From DATLFA01 sp039915945 (GTDB lineage Bacteria > Actinomycetota > Acidimicrobiia > Acidimicrobiales > WLNW01), in the NCBI GenBank assembly GCA_039915945.1, contig JBDSMH010000085.1, positions 1 through 64,000 on the forward strand: a DNA stretch of 64,000 nucleotides, written 5' to 3'. Each line of letters begins with the position of its first letter. The first letter of the stretch is position 1. This document shows positions 43,598 through 52,445 of the stretch, piece by piece. The notes under the pieces were generated by a model that was given only the letters and a program-made list of their open reading frames with translations, was not told the origin of the DNA and searched no databases. The position numbers were made by a program, and so were the translations under genes.

Positions 43598-44791
43598 GTG
43601 GCTGAGATCCCGCGAATCGTTTCCGTCGATGACCACGTCATCGAGCCCGCCCATCTCTTTCAACGGTGGTTGCCCGCGCGCTACCGCGAGCGGGGCCCCC
43701 AGCACCAGCGCAAAGGCATCGCAAAGACGACGTTGCACGGTGGGTCCGACTATCGCTTCGAGTTCTCCGATGACGCGCCGATGGCCGACATGTGGGTCTA
43801 CGAAGACCTGGTGTCCCCGCTGCGCAAGAACATCGCGTCGGCCGGCTTTCCCCGCGAAGAGATGTCGCTGACGTCGCTGACCTACGACGAGATCCGGCCG
43901 GGTTGCTTCGATCCGGTCGAACGCCTCAAGGACATGGACATCAACTGGACCGAAGCGTCGTTGTGCTTCCCGACGTTTCCCCGCTTCTGCGGGCAGACGT
44001 TCAAGGAAGCCAAAGACAAAGAGGTCGCGCTCGCGTGCGTGCGGGCCTACAACGACTGGATGGTCGAAGAGTGGTGCGGTGACTCGGGTGGCCGGCTCAT
44101 CCCGCTCATCATCATTCCGTTGTGGGATGTGCAACTCGCCGTGCAAGAAGTCGAGCGCAACGCGGCCCGGGGCGTGCGGGCGGTGACCTTCAGTGAGTTG
44201 CCGGCCAAGCTCGGCCTGCCGTCGATCCATACCGGTTACTGGGATCCGTTCTTCGCCGCGTGTGCCGATAACGGAGTTGTCGTCAACATGCACATCGGCT
44301 CGTCGTCGTCGATGGCGACTGCGTCACCCGACGCGCCGCCCGCAGTGCAGATCACGCTCAGCTTCAACTACGCGCTGGTGTCGATGTGCGATTACCTCTT
44401 CTCGGGCCTGTTCGTACGCTTCCCCAACCTCAAGGTGGCGTATTCCGAGGGTCAGATGGGTTGGATCCCGTTCGTCCTGCAGCGCGCCGACGATGTCTGG
44501 CACGAGCATCGCGGCTGGGCCGGTGTTGCCGACGCCCTGCCCGAGCCACCGTCGACCTACTTCTTCTCGAGCGTGTACGCCTGCTTCTTCCGCGATGCAT
44601 TCGGCATCGACGTGATCGACCGCATCGGCCCCGACAACATCACGTTCGAGACCGACTACCCGCACACCGACACCACGTGGCCCGATACCAAGAAGATCGC
44701 CACCGAGATGTTGCTGGGCGTGCCCGACACGATCGTCTACAAGTTGCTGCGGGGCAACGCCATCAAGATGCTCGGTCTCGACCTCGACTGA
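43598..44791 (+). CDS. Amidohydrolase family protein (COG2159-type), paralogue
   Basis: A 397-residue paralogue of the divergent neighbour. Shared blocks are VSVDDHVIEPAHLFQRW, LCFPTFPRFCGQ, CVRAYNDWMVEEW, the mid-barrel NMHIGSSSS and TFETDYPHTDTTWPD. The start is GTG at 43598. The similarity suggests related substrates, perhaps sequential intermediates. The 3' end is convergent with the MFS gene. Confidence 0.9.
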   Translation: MAEIPRIVSVDDHVIEPAHLFQRWLPARYRERGPQHQRKGIAKTTLHGGSDYRFEFSDDAPMADMWVYEDLVSPLRKNIASAGFPREEMSLTSLTYDEIRPGCFDPVERLKDMDINWTEASLCFPTFPRFCGQTFKEAKDKEVALACVRAYNDWMVEEWCGDSGGRLIPLIIIPLWDVQLAVQEVERNAARGVRAVTFSELPAKLGLPSIHTGYWDPFFAACADNGVVVNMHIGSSSSMATASPDAPPAVQITLSFNYALVSMCDYLFSGLFVRFPNLKVAYSEGQMGWIPFVLQRADDVWHEHRGWAGVADALPEPPSTYFFSSVYACFFRDAFGIDVIDRIGPDNITFETDYPHTDTTWPDTKKIATEMLLGVPDTIVYKLLRGNAIKMLGLDLD

Positions 44792-44806
44792 GTTCGGCTC
44801 TCCCGG

Positions 44807-46069
44807 TCACGCTGCTTCGACGCGGCGCAGATCGTCGTTGACGAAACGGCGTCCCCTCCACAGCACCGCGGCGCCGATGAAGACCAACGGTGTCGTGATG
44901 AGGAACGCGTTGGCCAGATTTCCCTGGACCTCACCGTCGACGGTGTAGTCGAAGCGATCGGCGATGAAACCGATCAGCAGCGGCGACAACGCCGACGTGA
45001 GCGCGGCGAGGAAGCCCGTGAGGGAAAACGCCAGCCCGCGCACGCGAGCGGGTACGACCTCGGCCGTGGTTGCGCTCAACGCCGGAAAGCCGGCGACGAT
45101 GAACGCAACGCCGAGGACCGAGAAGATCAGCCGGACCGCGATGGGTACATCGAGGAACACGATGATGAGCGCGACTGCACCGATGGCCTGCGTCACTGCG
45201 GTGAGTGCCATCGATGCACCGGCCACGCGGTGGGCGATGCGATCACGGGCCCAGCCGCCGAAGAGCGTGCCCAGCAAGGCACCAACGAGGATGAGCCCGC
45301 CAACGACACCCGATGCTTGCCCAGACGTGAGCGAGGTGTGGCGTTCGTAGAACTCGGACGCCCAATAGCCGATGCCCGTCAGCGCGCCCGTGCCGATGGC
45401 GGTACCGATCATCAGGGCTCGCAACGTGCGGACGCGAAGCAGCGCGAAACTCTCGTCGCGGGCGGCGCGCCAACCGCGTGCCATCGGTACTTCGGTACTT
45501 CCCGTGCGCGGCGGCTCGGGCAACCGCCAGCAGAGAAACGCGATCAACGAGCCGGGGACACCGACGAGGAGAAAGGCCCAGCGCCAACCCAGCGTGGCGC
45601 TGACGGCGCCGCCCACGCTGAGGCCGATCGCCGTGCCCACCAGGGGCGCGGCGCGCTGCGCGGCGTAGGCACGGCCGCGCCGCTCGGGCGGGTAGTAGTC
45701 GGCCAGCAGCGACTGCGAAGCCGGGTTGTCGATGGTCTCGCCGATGCCCAGCGCGGCTCGTATGGCGATGAACTGGGTCAGGTTCTGCGCGAGCGAGTTG
45801 AGCGCGGAGATGAACCCCCACGACAGCAACACGAACGCGATGATGTGCGTGCGCTTGCCCCGGTCGGCGAGATAGCCGGCGGGCATGACCACCAAGAAGC
45901 CGGCCAACACGTAGGCCGTGCCGATCAACCCCGCTCGGGAGTCGTTGAAGCCGAAGTCGTCCTGGACGTTGTCCAACACGCCGGGCAGGATGCCGCGGTC
46001 GACGGCGTCGATGAACGCGACCAAGGAAAGCACGACCAGCGGCCGGCGGCCGTACTCCCCCCATTTCAC
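44807..46069 (-). CDS. MFS transporter
   Basis: A 420-residue major facilitator with about 12 hydrophobic segments. The loop 2-3 motif GYLADRGKRTHI near residue 65 and a second-half counterpart GGWARDRIAHR near residue 270 are the usual MFS marks. The frame is open upstream, but GTG at 46069 begins the normal N-terminus (KWGEYGRRPLVVLSLVAFID). The sequence resembles the Spns/organic-acid MFS branch with DNVQDDFGFNDSRAGLIGTA. The substrate is unknown; the adjacent amidohydrolases suggest import of their substrates. Confidence 0.9.
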   Translation of the reverse strand: MKWGEYGRRPLVVLSLVAFIDAVDRGILPGVLDNVQDDFGFNDSRAGLIGTAYVLAGFLVVMPAGYLADRGKRTHIIAFVLLSWGFISALNSLAQNLTQFIAIRAALGIGETIDNPASQSLLADYYPPERRGRAYAAQRAAPLVGTAIGLSVGGAVSATLGWRWAFLLVGVPGSLIAFLCWRLPEPPRTGSTEVPMARGWRAARDESFALLRVRTLRALMIGTAIGTGALTGIGYWASEFYERHTSLTSGQASGVVGGLILVGALLGTLFGGWARDRIAHRVAGASMALTAVTQAIGAVALIIVFLDVPIAVRLIFSVLGVAFIVAGFPALSATTAEVVPARVRGLAFSLTGFLAALTSALSPLLIGFIADRFDYTVDGEVQGNLANAFLITTPLVFIGAAVLWRGRRFVNDDLRRVEAA

Positions 46070-46157
46070 CGGCGCATTCTTGCACCTCGCCGCCACTCGC
46101 CCGCACCACACCGGGAGACTTAAGGTACGTGTGGGCAGGGACCGGGGGGTGTGTTCG

Positions 46158-47036
46158 GTGTTCACGATCAGCGACGAGTTGCTGGGTCTCACCGACGCGT
46201 GCGCGTTGGTGACCGGCGGGGCGATGGGTATCGGCAGGGGCTGCGCGCTGCGGCTGGCACAAGCCGGTTGCCATATCGCCATCGCCGATGTGAACACCGA
46301 CCACGCGGCGGCGACGGCGCGTGAGATCGAAGCCATCGGTCGACGGGCGATCGTGGTCGAAGCCGACGTGCGCGATGAAGACAGCGTTAGGGCGATGGTG
46401 CAAAAGGCGATCGACGGCCTGGGCTCGCTCGACGTCGCGTGCAACGTCGTCGGCAATTTGTCCCATTCGCCCAAACCGTTCCTCGATCTCACGCTCGACG
46501 AGTGGAACACGACCGTGCATCGCAACATGGGCACGACGTTTCTCGGTACGAAGGTCGAAGCGATCGCCATGATCGAGCGCGGTATCCGCGGCCGCATCAT
46601 CAACGTCGCGTCGTCGTCGGGCGTGGTCGGCGGGCCCAACGTGGCCGACTACGGGGCCGCGAATGCGGGCGTCATCCACTTCACCAAATCCGCCGCGATG
46701 GAACTCGCCCGCTTCGGGTTGCGCGTGAACTGCATCATCCCGGGCACGCACGACACCGAGTCCTCGCGGGCGCGCGCGGCCGAGCGCGATCCCGATCCCG
46801 GTATGCAGCGGTTTCGCGAACTGGCGGCCAAGGCGCCCCCACTCGGCCGCCTGGGTGATCCGCTCGACACCGGTGGCCTTGCGGTGTTCCTCGCCTCCAA
46901 CTTGTCGAGCTACGTCACCGGCCATGGCGTGTTCAGCGACGGCGGTGTGGTGCACACGACGGCCCGGCCGCCGGTAGGGCTCGAGATGATGCCCGCGGCG
47001 CTCGCCCATGTCGAAGGACTCGCGGAGCACATGTGA
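46158..47036 (+). CDS. SDR-family oxidoreductase
   Basis: A 292-residue classical SDR. TGGAMGIG is the cofactor motif near residue 18, the usual NNAG is NVVGN near residue 95 and the catalytic YGAANAG has Asn-Ala rather than the expected YxxxK, but a Lys occurs in the HFTKSAAMEL segment immediately after; the normal YxxxK spacing therefore appears altered. GTG at 46158 follows GGGGGG by eight bases; GTG 46149 is an alternative. The stop overlaps the amidohydrolase start (TGATG). Confidence 0.85.
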   Translation: MFTISDELLGLTDACALVTGGAMGIGRGCALRLAQAGCHIAIADVNTDHAAATAREIEAIGRRAIVVEADVRDEDSVRAMVQKAIDGLGSLDVACNVVGNLSHSPKPFLDLTLDEWNTTVHRNMGTTFLGTKVEAIAMIERGIRGRIINVASSSGVVGGPNVADYGAANAGVIHFTKSAAMELARFGLRVNCIIPGTHDTESSRARAAERDPDPGMQRFRELAAKAPPLGRLGDPLDTGGLAVFLASNLSSYVTGHGVFSDGGVVHTTARPPVGLEMMPAALAHVEGLAEHM

Positions 47037-48019
47037 TGAGCGACCTCGAAGTGATCGATGCGCACACCCATGTGTTGCGATCCGAAGCACACGGACGAGA
47101 GATGTACAGCTACTTCCTCAACCGCTCGCCCGCCAACGGCCATCCGGCCGACCCATCGGTGTTCAGCACGGTCGAAGAAGTGCAAGAGCTGATGCGCATC
47201 ACGGGTGTGGTGCACACGAACTTCTTGATGTTCACATGGTCGGGCCGTTATTGGCGCGACGGGTGCTTGACCTTGCCCGACTCGGGCCCGCGTCGCGCCG
47301 CCGCTGAAGAAGAGTTGCGGCGCCGCATCGTCGAGCGCGTCGTCGACAACAACGAATGGGCGGTTGGTGCCGTACACGAGCACCGCAACCTCAGCTTCTT
47401 CTGCGGGATCGACGCCGCGTTGATGAGCGAGCACGAGTTGCTCACCGAGATCGAGGACAAGACGACACGGGGCGCGTTGGGCGTCAAGATGGTGCCGTTC
47501 GATTCACGTGTGCGCGGCGACGACCGTCGCTTGTGGCCGGTGTACGACTGGTGCCAGTCGCGGGGTGTGCCTCTGTTGAGCGAAGCGGCGGGACGCCCGG
47601 GCGCGCCGGGCCGGCCGGCGTACTTCGCGGAAGCACTGGCCGAGTTCCCGAAGCTCAAGCTGGTCTTTGCCCATCTCGGTCACGACCCCGTGTTCGGCGC
47701 CGGTGCCGATCTCGAAGTTGCCGATCTCGCGCAGCGCTACGAAGGCGTGCACTCCGATGTGTCGTTGCGTTTCATCGAAGTCGCCCACGGCGAGGTGACT
47801 CCCGATGCGATGACTGCGCACCTTCGCCGCATCGGCACGCACAAGGTGCTCTACGGCAGCAACTACAGCTTCGTCGAACACATGCATCCGAGCGTGGGTG
47901 ATGCTGCTCGCTTTTCGGCGACCAAAGACAATCTCGCGGTGCTCTTCTCGTTACCGTTGACCGACGACGAACGACGCGCCATCGCCTCCGAAAACTTCAA
48001 ACGGGTCGTAGGTCTCTAG
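47036..48019 (+). CDS. Amidohydrolase family protein (COG2159-type)
   Basis: A 327-residue, shorter member of the amidohydrolase superfamily. VIDAHTHVLRSEAHG contains the HxH motif near residue 10, followed by VPLLSEAAGRPGAPG where mid-barrel ligands are expected, FAHLGHDPVFGAG and a KVLYGSNYSFVEHMHPS segment near residue 285. The start ATG overlaps the SDR stop, so the two are coexpressed. The end overlaps the convergent TauD gene by four bases. Confidence 0.85.
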   Translation: MSDLEVIDAHTHVLRSEAHGREMYSYFLNRSPANGHPADPSVFSTVEEVQELMRITGVVHTNFLMFTWSGRYWRDGCLTLPDSGPRRAAAEEELRRRIVERVVDNNEWAVGAVHEHRNLSFFCGIDAALMSEHELLTEIEDKTTRGALGVKMVPFDSRVRGDDRRLWPVYDWCQSRGVPLLSEAAGRPGAPGRPAYFAEALAEFPKLKLVFAHLGHDPVFGAGADLEVADLAQRYEGVHSDVSLRFIEVAHGEVTPDAMTAHLRRIGTHKVLYGSNYSFVEHMHPSVGDAARFSATKDNLAVLFSLPLTDDERRAIASENFKRVVGL

Positions 48020-48921
48020 AAACGAGCGGCGAAGCCGCCCCCGCGTTGCGGCGCAGCCGCACTACTAGCGGCTTCGGCGGCTTGGGAGACGGTGGTCCAC
48101 GCGTATTGATCGGTGGAGTTGGACCTGACGGCCGACACCCTGCGCAAGGTGCGCTCGCCTTCGCTGATCAACTCGGGACGACCGTGTTGCAGCGCGAGGT
48201 TGTCCCAGATGACGAGGTCACCTTCGCGCCAGTGATGTTCGTAGACGTTATTCGGGTGGTAGAGCAGCGCGAACAGAGCTTGTAGCGTCGTTTCACTGGC
48301 GTCGGCGGGCCAGTCGAGGATGCGGTCGGTCTGCTGTTCGCTGACCATCAAGGCTGCGTCGCCGGACCACGTGTCGCGCGTGATGACCGGATGGACTGCC
48401 CGCGGGTGGTGCGGCTCGACCTCGGCATCGCGGTAGCGGTACCAACCCCCGGCAAAGCCGCTGAGGTTGAGCGCACTGGCGTCGGCCAGATCGCGGGCCA
48501 TCGACTCGGTGACCAACGAGCACGCACGAACGGTGTTGGCGAAACGGGTCGGTGCGGTGTCATCGACGACGCGCAGACCGTAGAGGCTCACGACGTTCAA
48601 GGGGTCGGGAGTGAAGACGTTGTCGGAGTGAAAGACCAACCGCTTGCCGAGGGTCAACACACCGTCTTCGCGCGCGTTCGAGACGAACACGTGATGCAGT
48701 CCGTTGCCTCCTTCGTCGACCACCTCGCCGAACTGGCCCATGATTGCGATTTGGTCCGCGACCGGCATGTCGCGCTGTCGGAACAGCAGCAGATGATGAC
48801 GGCCGAGCAGCGAGTGGAGCGTGTGTGAGAGCAAGGGATCGCCGAATGCGCCTGATTCGACGCCGCGCACTTCGACACCGATGTGATCGGACAGCGCAGT
48901 GGTTGCGACCTCGATATTCAT
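48016..48921 (-). CDS. TauD/TfdA-family 2-oxoglutarate-dependent dioxygenase
   Basis: A 301-residue Fe(II)/2-oxoglutarate dioxygenase. The HxD iron ligands are in LVFHSDNVF near residue 98 and the distal His in NLALQHGRPEL near residue 245, with a following Arg in TLRRVSAVR likely binding 2-oxoglutarate. The family oxidises taurine, sulfonates, aryloxyacetates and other acids. The upstream start at 49047 is in frame, but ATG 48921 gives the family N-terminus. It follows the cupin gene and a second TauD-like gene on the same strand. Confidence 0.92.
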   Translation of the reverse strand: MNIEVATTALSDHIGVEVRGVESGAFGDPLLSHTLHSLLGRHHLLLFRQRDMPVADQIAIMGQFGEVVDEGGNGLHHVFVSNAREDGVLTLGKRLVFHSDNVFTPDPLNVVSLYGLRVVDDTAPTRFANTVRACSLVTESMARDLADASALNLSGFAGGWYRYRDAEVEPHHPRAVHPVITRDTWSGDAALMVSEQQTDRILDWPADASETTLQALFALLYHPNNVYEHHWREGDLVIWDNLALQHGRPELISEGERTLRRVSAVRSNSTDQYAWTTVSQAAEAASSAAAPQRGGGFAARF

Positions 48922-48931
48922 GGTGCGATTC

Positions 48932-49336
48932 CTATTGCGGGGGAGGTACTCGAGCCGGGTCGAAGCTGCCGAACTCGCCCAAGCTGACGTAGTAGAACTC
49001 GCAGCCTTCGGGACCCGCGGATTCGGGCCCGTACGGTGTGCCACCACGCACCCAGCGCACTTCGCCTTCGCGGTAGGTGCCTTCGCCGGGGATGATCATC
49101 TCGCCCTTGCGCACGATGTAGATCGTGTCGGAGGGATGCCAGTGGATCGGCGTCTGCCCATTGGGGCCGATGCGCACGTAGAAGAACGCGTTGCCGCTTT
49201 CGGGCGCGAGGATCGTCTTGCGCCACGTGTCCTTGTCGATCGACCCGTCGTCGGCGACGCGGTACACCGAAGGCTCGAGTAGGTCGACCGCAATAGTGGT
49301 TTGCGAGGGGAGCGATACGTCCGGATCAGATGTCAT
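48932..49336 (-). CDS. Cupin-domain protein
   Basis: A 134-residue single cupin. The first metal motif is IHWHPSDTIYIVRKGEMIIPG near residue 63 (split), and the second is EGEVRWVRGGTPYGPESAG with an unusual Gly/Tyr where His is expected, then CEFYYVSLGEF. It resembles the ChrR/DAD-like cupins. It lies 10 bases before the TauD gene at 48921 and 30 bases after the other, so the three form an operon. Its role may be an isomerase, decarboxylase or dioxygenase step. Confidence 0.8.
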   Translation of the reverse strand: MTSDPDVSLPSQTTIAVDLLEPSVYRVADDGSIDKDTWRKTILAPESGNAFFYVRIGPNGQTPIHWHPSDTIYIVRKGEMIIPGEGTYREGEVRWVRGGTPYGPESAGPEGCEFYYVSLGEFGSFDPARVPPPQ

Positions 49337-49366
49337 GGGGTGTCCCTTTGGTGAGTAGTGCGTCGA

Positions 49367-50335
49367 TCAGGCGGTCGGGCGGGTGCCGACGATGCTGGCG
49401 CGCTCGGTGATGCGCACCTCGGGCCAGTAGTCGCTGGCCGCGTAGTGCTGCACGGCGCGGTTGTCCCAGAAGGCAACGGAGTCGGTCTCCCACCGGAATC
49501 GGCATTGGTGCTCGATCGTGTGGGCTTGCTGACAGAGATGGGCCAGCAGCTCGCGGCTGTCGTCGTCGCTCAACCCGACGATGCGAGTCGTGAAGTTGAC
49601 GTTGACGTACAACAGCTTGCGCCCGGTCTGTGCGTGACGACAGGCGACCGGATGCTCGACCAGTGGGTACCGCGCGCGAAACTCGTCGACGCGGCCGGCC
49701 GGTACTTGGCCACCGAACGACGGCATGAAGTCGTGCACGGCCGTCATCGTCGCAATGCGGTCCTTGGTGTCGTCGTCGAGCGCGTCGTACGCCGCGTACA
49801 TGTCGGAGAACAACGTGTCGCCGCCGACCGCGGGCACTCGGACGGCGTGCAGCACTGCGCCCATCGAAGGCGTCGCCCGCCACGTCACGTCGTGATGCCA
49901 ACTGTTCTCGTAACCACCGACCTCTGCCGACTTCTCGAAGCGCACGAGCTCGGGAAAGTCACCATTGGGCGGGATGAACGGATGCACCTCGAGTTCACCG
50001 AAGCGACGGGCGAAGGCGACGTGGCGCGCGGGCGTGAGGGGTTGATCGCGGAAGAAGATGACCTTGTACTCGAACAGTGCCCGACGGATCTCGTCGATCA
50101 CCGCATCAGGCAGGTCGGTCGTGAGATCGACGCCGGTGATGAGCCCACCCAACGTGACCCCTTGCGGCACCACGTCGAAGTGGTGCCATTGCAGGCCGGC
50201 CAAGCGTTGACGTTCGGCGGCGAGATGCGTGCACGGTCCCACCGACAGACCGGTGGTAGCGCTGCGATGACGGCGCGCCCCCAGACTGGCCCCGGGATCG
50301 TTCTTCGCGACTATTTCGCTTTCGGTGGCTGCCAT
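49367..50335 (-). CDS. TauD/TfdA-family 2-oxoglutarate-dependent dioxygenase, second copy
   Basis: A 322-residue Fe(II)/2-oxoglutarate dioxygenase. The proximal ligands are in NSWHHDVTW near residue 147, with the distal His in NRAVQHYAASDYW near residue 295 and a following RITERASI with the 2-oxoglutarate Arg. ATG at 50335 was chosen over an in-frame 50476 that would overlap the methyltransferase gene. It is the first gene of a dioxygenase-cupin-dioxygenase operon, divergent from an O-methyltransferase with 42 bases between. Confidence 0.92.
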   Translation of the reverse strand: MAATESEIVAKNDPGASLGARRHRSATTGLSVGPCTHLAAERQRLAGLQWHHFDVVPQGVTLGGLITGVDLTTDLPDAVIDEIRRALFEYKVIFFRDQPLTPARHVAFARRFGELEVHPFIPPNGDFPELVRFEKSAEVGGYENSWHHDVTWRATPSMGAVLHAVRVPAVGGDTLFSDMYAAYDALDDDTKDRIATMTAVHDFMPSFGGQVPAGRVDEFRARYPLVEHPVACRHAQTGRKLLYVNVNFTTRIVGLSDDDSRELLAHLCQQAHTIEHQCRFRWETDSVAFWDNRAVQHYAASDYWPEVRITERASIVGTRPTA

Positions 50336-50377
50336 GTCCGGCCCCCTTGTCAACCTCATGTTTACTACGGTGGCGCC

Positions 50378-51052
50378 ATGACCAACCCCAGGGCCGCCAC
50401 TCCGAAGACGATCGGCCTGACCGCCGACCTCCATGAGTACATGTCGGCGCACTCCACGCCGCTGACCCCGGTGCACCGGGACCTCATCGCCGCAACGGCC
50501 GCCCTCGGATCCGTCGCGGGCATGCAGATCGCGCCCGAGCAGGGTGCGTTCATGACGATGCTCACTCGTCTCTTGGGTGTGCGTACCGCTGTCGAGGTGG
50601 GCACGTTCACCGGCTACTCGTCACTGTGCATCGCGCAAGGTCTTGCCGAGGGCGGGCGGTTGCTGTGCTGCGACGTGAGCGAGGAGTGGACATCGGTCGC
50701 GCGCGACCACTGGCAGCGCGCGGGTGTCGCCGACCGAATCGATCTACGCATCGCGCCCGCCATCGAGACGTTGCGCGCGTTGCCCACAACCGCGCATATC
50801 GACCTCGCGTTCATCGATGCCGACAAGCCCAACTATCCCCACTACTTCGACGAGATCATCCCTCGGCTGTCGGCTTCGGGCGTGTTGCTGGTCGACAACG
50901 TGCTGTGGGGTGGCCGTGTCATCGCGACCGACAGCGACGAGAACACGACGGCAATCCGCGCGTTCAACCGCAAGGTGGTCGAGGACCCGCGCGTCGAATG
51001 CGTGATGCTGCCCATCTCCGACGGTTTGACGATGATCCGCCGCGTCAGCTGA
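50378..51052 (+). CDS. Class I SAM-dependent O-methyltransferase (catechol/caffeoyl-CoA type)
   Basis: A 224-residue O-methyltransferase family 3 protein. The SAM-binding VEVGTFTGYSSLCIA motif near residue 72 and the metal-binding FIDADKPNYPHYF near residue 145 are intact, with LVDNVLWGG following. It methylates hydroxyl groups on catechol-like substrates using Mg and SAM. ATG at 50378 fits the family length. It is divergent from the dioxygenase operon. Confidence 0.93.
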   Translation: MTNPRAATPKTIGLTADLHEYMSAHSTPLTPVHRDLIAATAALGSVAGMQIAPEQGAFMTMLTRLLGVRTAVEVGTFTGYSSLCIAQGLAEGGRLLCCDVSEEWTSVARDHWQRAGVADRIDLRIAPAIETLRALPTTAHIDLAFIDADKPNYPHYFDEIIPRLSASGVLLVDNVLWGGRVIATDSDENTTAIRAFNRKVVEDPRVECVMLPISDGLTMIRRVS

Positions 51053-51070
51053 TCTGCGGGCGGCCGAGCG

Positions 51071-51502
51071 TCAGCTCGATGGCGATCGATCGACCTGTTT
51101 GACGCGGCACGTCGTGCGCAGGGTTCCCTCGCCGGGCGCCGACACTTCGAATGACGACGTGAGCCCAGGAGCAACGTTGTTTATCACCGAGGTGTTGGTG
51201 GCCAACTGCTGTCCGTCTTGCTCCCACACCACGATGATCAGATAGTTCGCGGGTGCGGCCGAATGGTTCGTGATCTTGCCGCCGGCGCGCAGCGCGTCGA
51301 TCTCGACGCGACAGGGCAAAGGTTTTTCGATGTCTTTTTGCGGCGGATTTGCGGTATCGGGTGTGGTAGTTCCGATGCCGTCCACGAATGTCAACTCGGT
51401 TGACGCCGCGGGCGTGTCGTCGGACGAACACGATACGACGGACATCAACGCGAGCGTGAGGCCGAGTACGGCTGATGCGAGCGTGGTGATTCGGGGTTTC
51501 AT
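51071..51502 (-). CDS. Hypothetical lipoprotein
   Basis: A 143-residue secreted protein. The N-terminus has a signal peptide with lipobox LMSVVSC near residue 25, followed by a Ser/Asp-rich linker. The remainder has a beta-rich FEVSAPGEGTLRTTC segment and two Cys. I do not recognise a domain. It is likely anchored to the membrane outer face. It is convergent with the methyltransferase gene and 57 bases away from the ParA gene. Confidence 0.7.
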   Translation of the reverse strand: MKPRITTLASAVLGLTLALMSVVSCSSDDTPAASTELTFVDGIGTTTPDTANPPQKDIEKPLPCRVEIDALRAGGKITNHSAAPANYLIIVVWEQDGQQLATNTSVINNVAPGLTSSFEVSAPGEGTLRTTCRVKQVDRSPSS

Positions 51503-51559
51503 TCGAGGCTCACGCTAACGGCGTGGCACCCTGCCGGTGGCGATCCGTGCTCGAGACGT

Positions 51560-52327
51560 TCAACGCCCCAAACGACGCAGCTTTGCCCAATGCGCATCGA
51601 AGACCTCGGAGATGTCACGTGCGCGATAGCCGAACGAATGAATCGGCAACCGCTCTCCCGCAGCCTGATTGATGAGCGATCGCTGTGGCACCGACGGCTT
51701 CCACACCGCCTTGCGCCCGACCATGTCCGCGAGTTCGTCGTAGCGGCGATCGGCTTCTCCGGAAACCGGCGGCACGCGGTTGGGGAGCACGCCCGCGATG
51801 TCGAGGTCGGGATTCAGATCGGCCCACACGTCGTCGATGGTGTCGAGAACCGCGGTGAGCCCGCGCAGGCTGTGACTTGCGAGTTCGACGACGATCAACG
51901 CGAAGTTGGCCGCGCCGAGCGCGTTGAGCGTGATGTGCCCGAGCGACGGCGGGGTATCGACGAGGACGAGTTTGTAGTCGCTCGCAACTTCGCTGATGGC
52001 CCGGCGCAGTCGGAGATCGGCGTTGCGTGAGTTCTCGCGCTCGCGCTCGGCAAGGATGCGGCTGGCCGGCAGCACATGCACGAGTTCGCTCCAACCGGAT
52101 TCGACGATGGCGGCGCGGGTCGTCTTGGGATCGGCCAGTGCGTCGGAGGTACCGAGGGTCTGGTCGCTCGCGTCGACGCCGAGCGAATAGGTGGCCGACG
52201 CCTGCGGGTCCATATCTACGACAAGGATGGTGTCTCCCGCGGCAAGGGCTGCCGAGGCGAGACCGAGGGTTACGGTGGTCTTACCCACCCCGCCTTTTTG
52301 ATTGGTGATCGCGACTGTCTTGGTCAT
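51560..52327 (-). CDS. ParA-family ATPase
   Basis: A 255-residue Walker-type ATPase. The deviant Walker A KGGVGKTT is at residues 11-18, with VDMDPQASAT near residue 40 and LVLVDTPPSLG near residue 115 (Walker B-like). It matches Soj/ParA-type DNA or cargo segregation proteins. No ParB gene and no parS-like site is next to it, so it may be an orphan ParA working on another cargo (chemoreceptors, carboxysomes, polar organisation). ATG at 52327 with normal N-terminus was chosen; the longer frame upstream is antisense to the next gene. Confidence 0.9.
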   Translation of the reverse strand: MTKTVAITNQKGGVGKTTVTLGLASAALAAGDTILVVDMDPQASATYSLGVDASDQTLGTSDALADPKTTRAAIVESGWSELVHVLPASRILAERERENSRNADLRLRRAISEVASDYKLVLVDTPPSLGHITLNALGAANFALIVVELASHSLRGLTAVLDTIDDVWADLNPDLDIAGVLPNRVPPVSGEADRRYDELADMVGRKAVWKPSVPQRSLINQAAGERLPIHSFGYRARDISEVFDAHWAKLRRLGR

Positions 52328-52445
52328 GAAAATAGAATTGCAGGCCTGCGGCGATCCGTCAGATTGGGCGTCGCGTGGCCGCGGCCATGACTCCGGGGTT
52401 TTCCGGTGCGCGTAGGGTCCGACATGGAGAAAGGGGTACTGAAGG

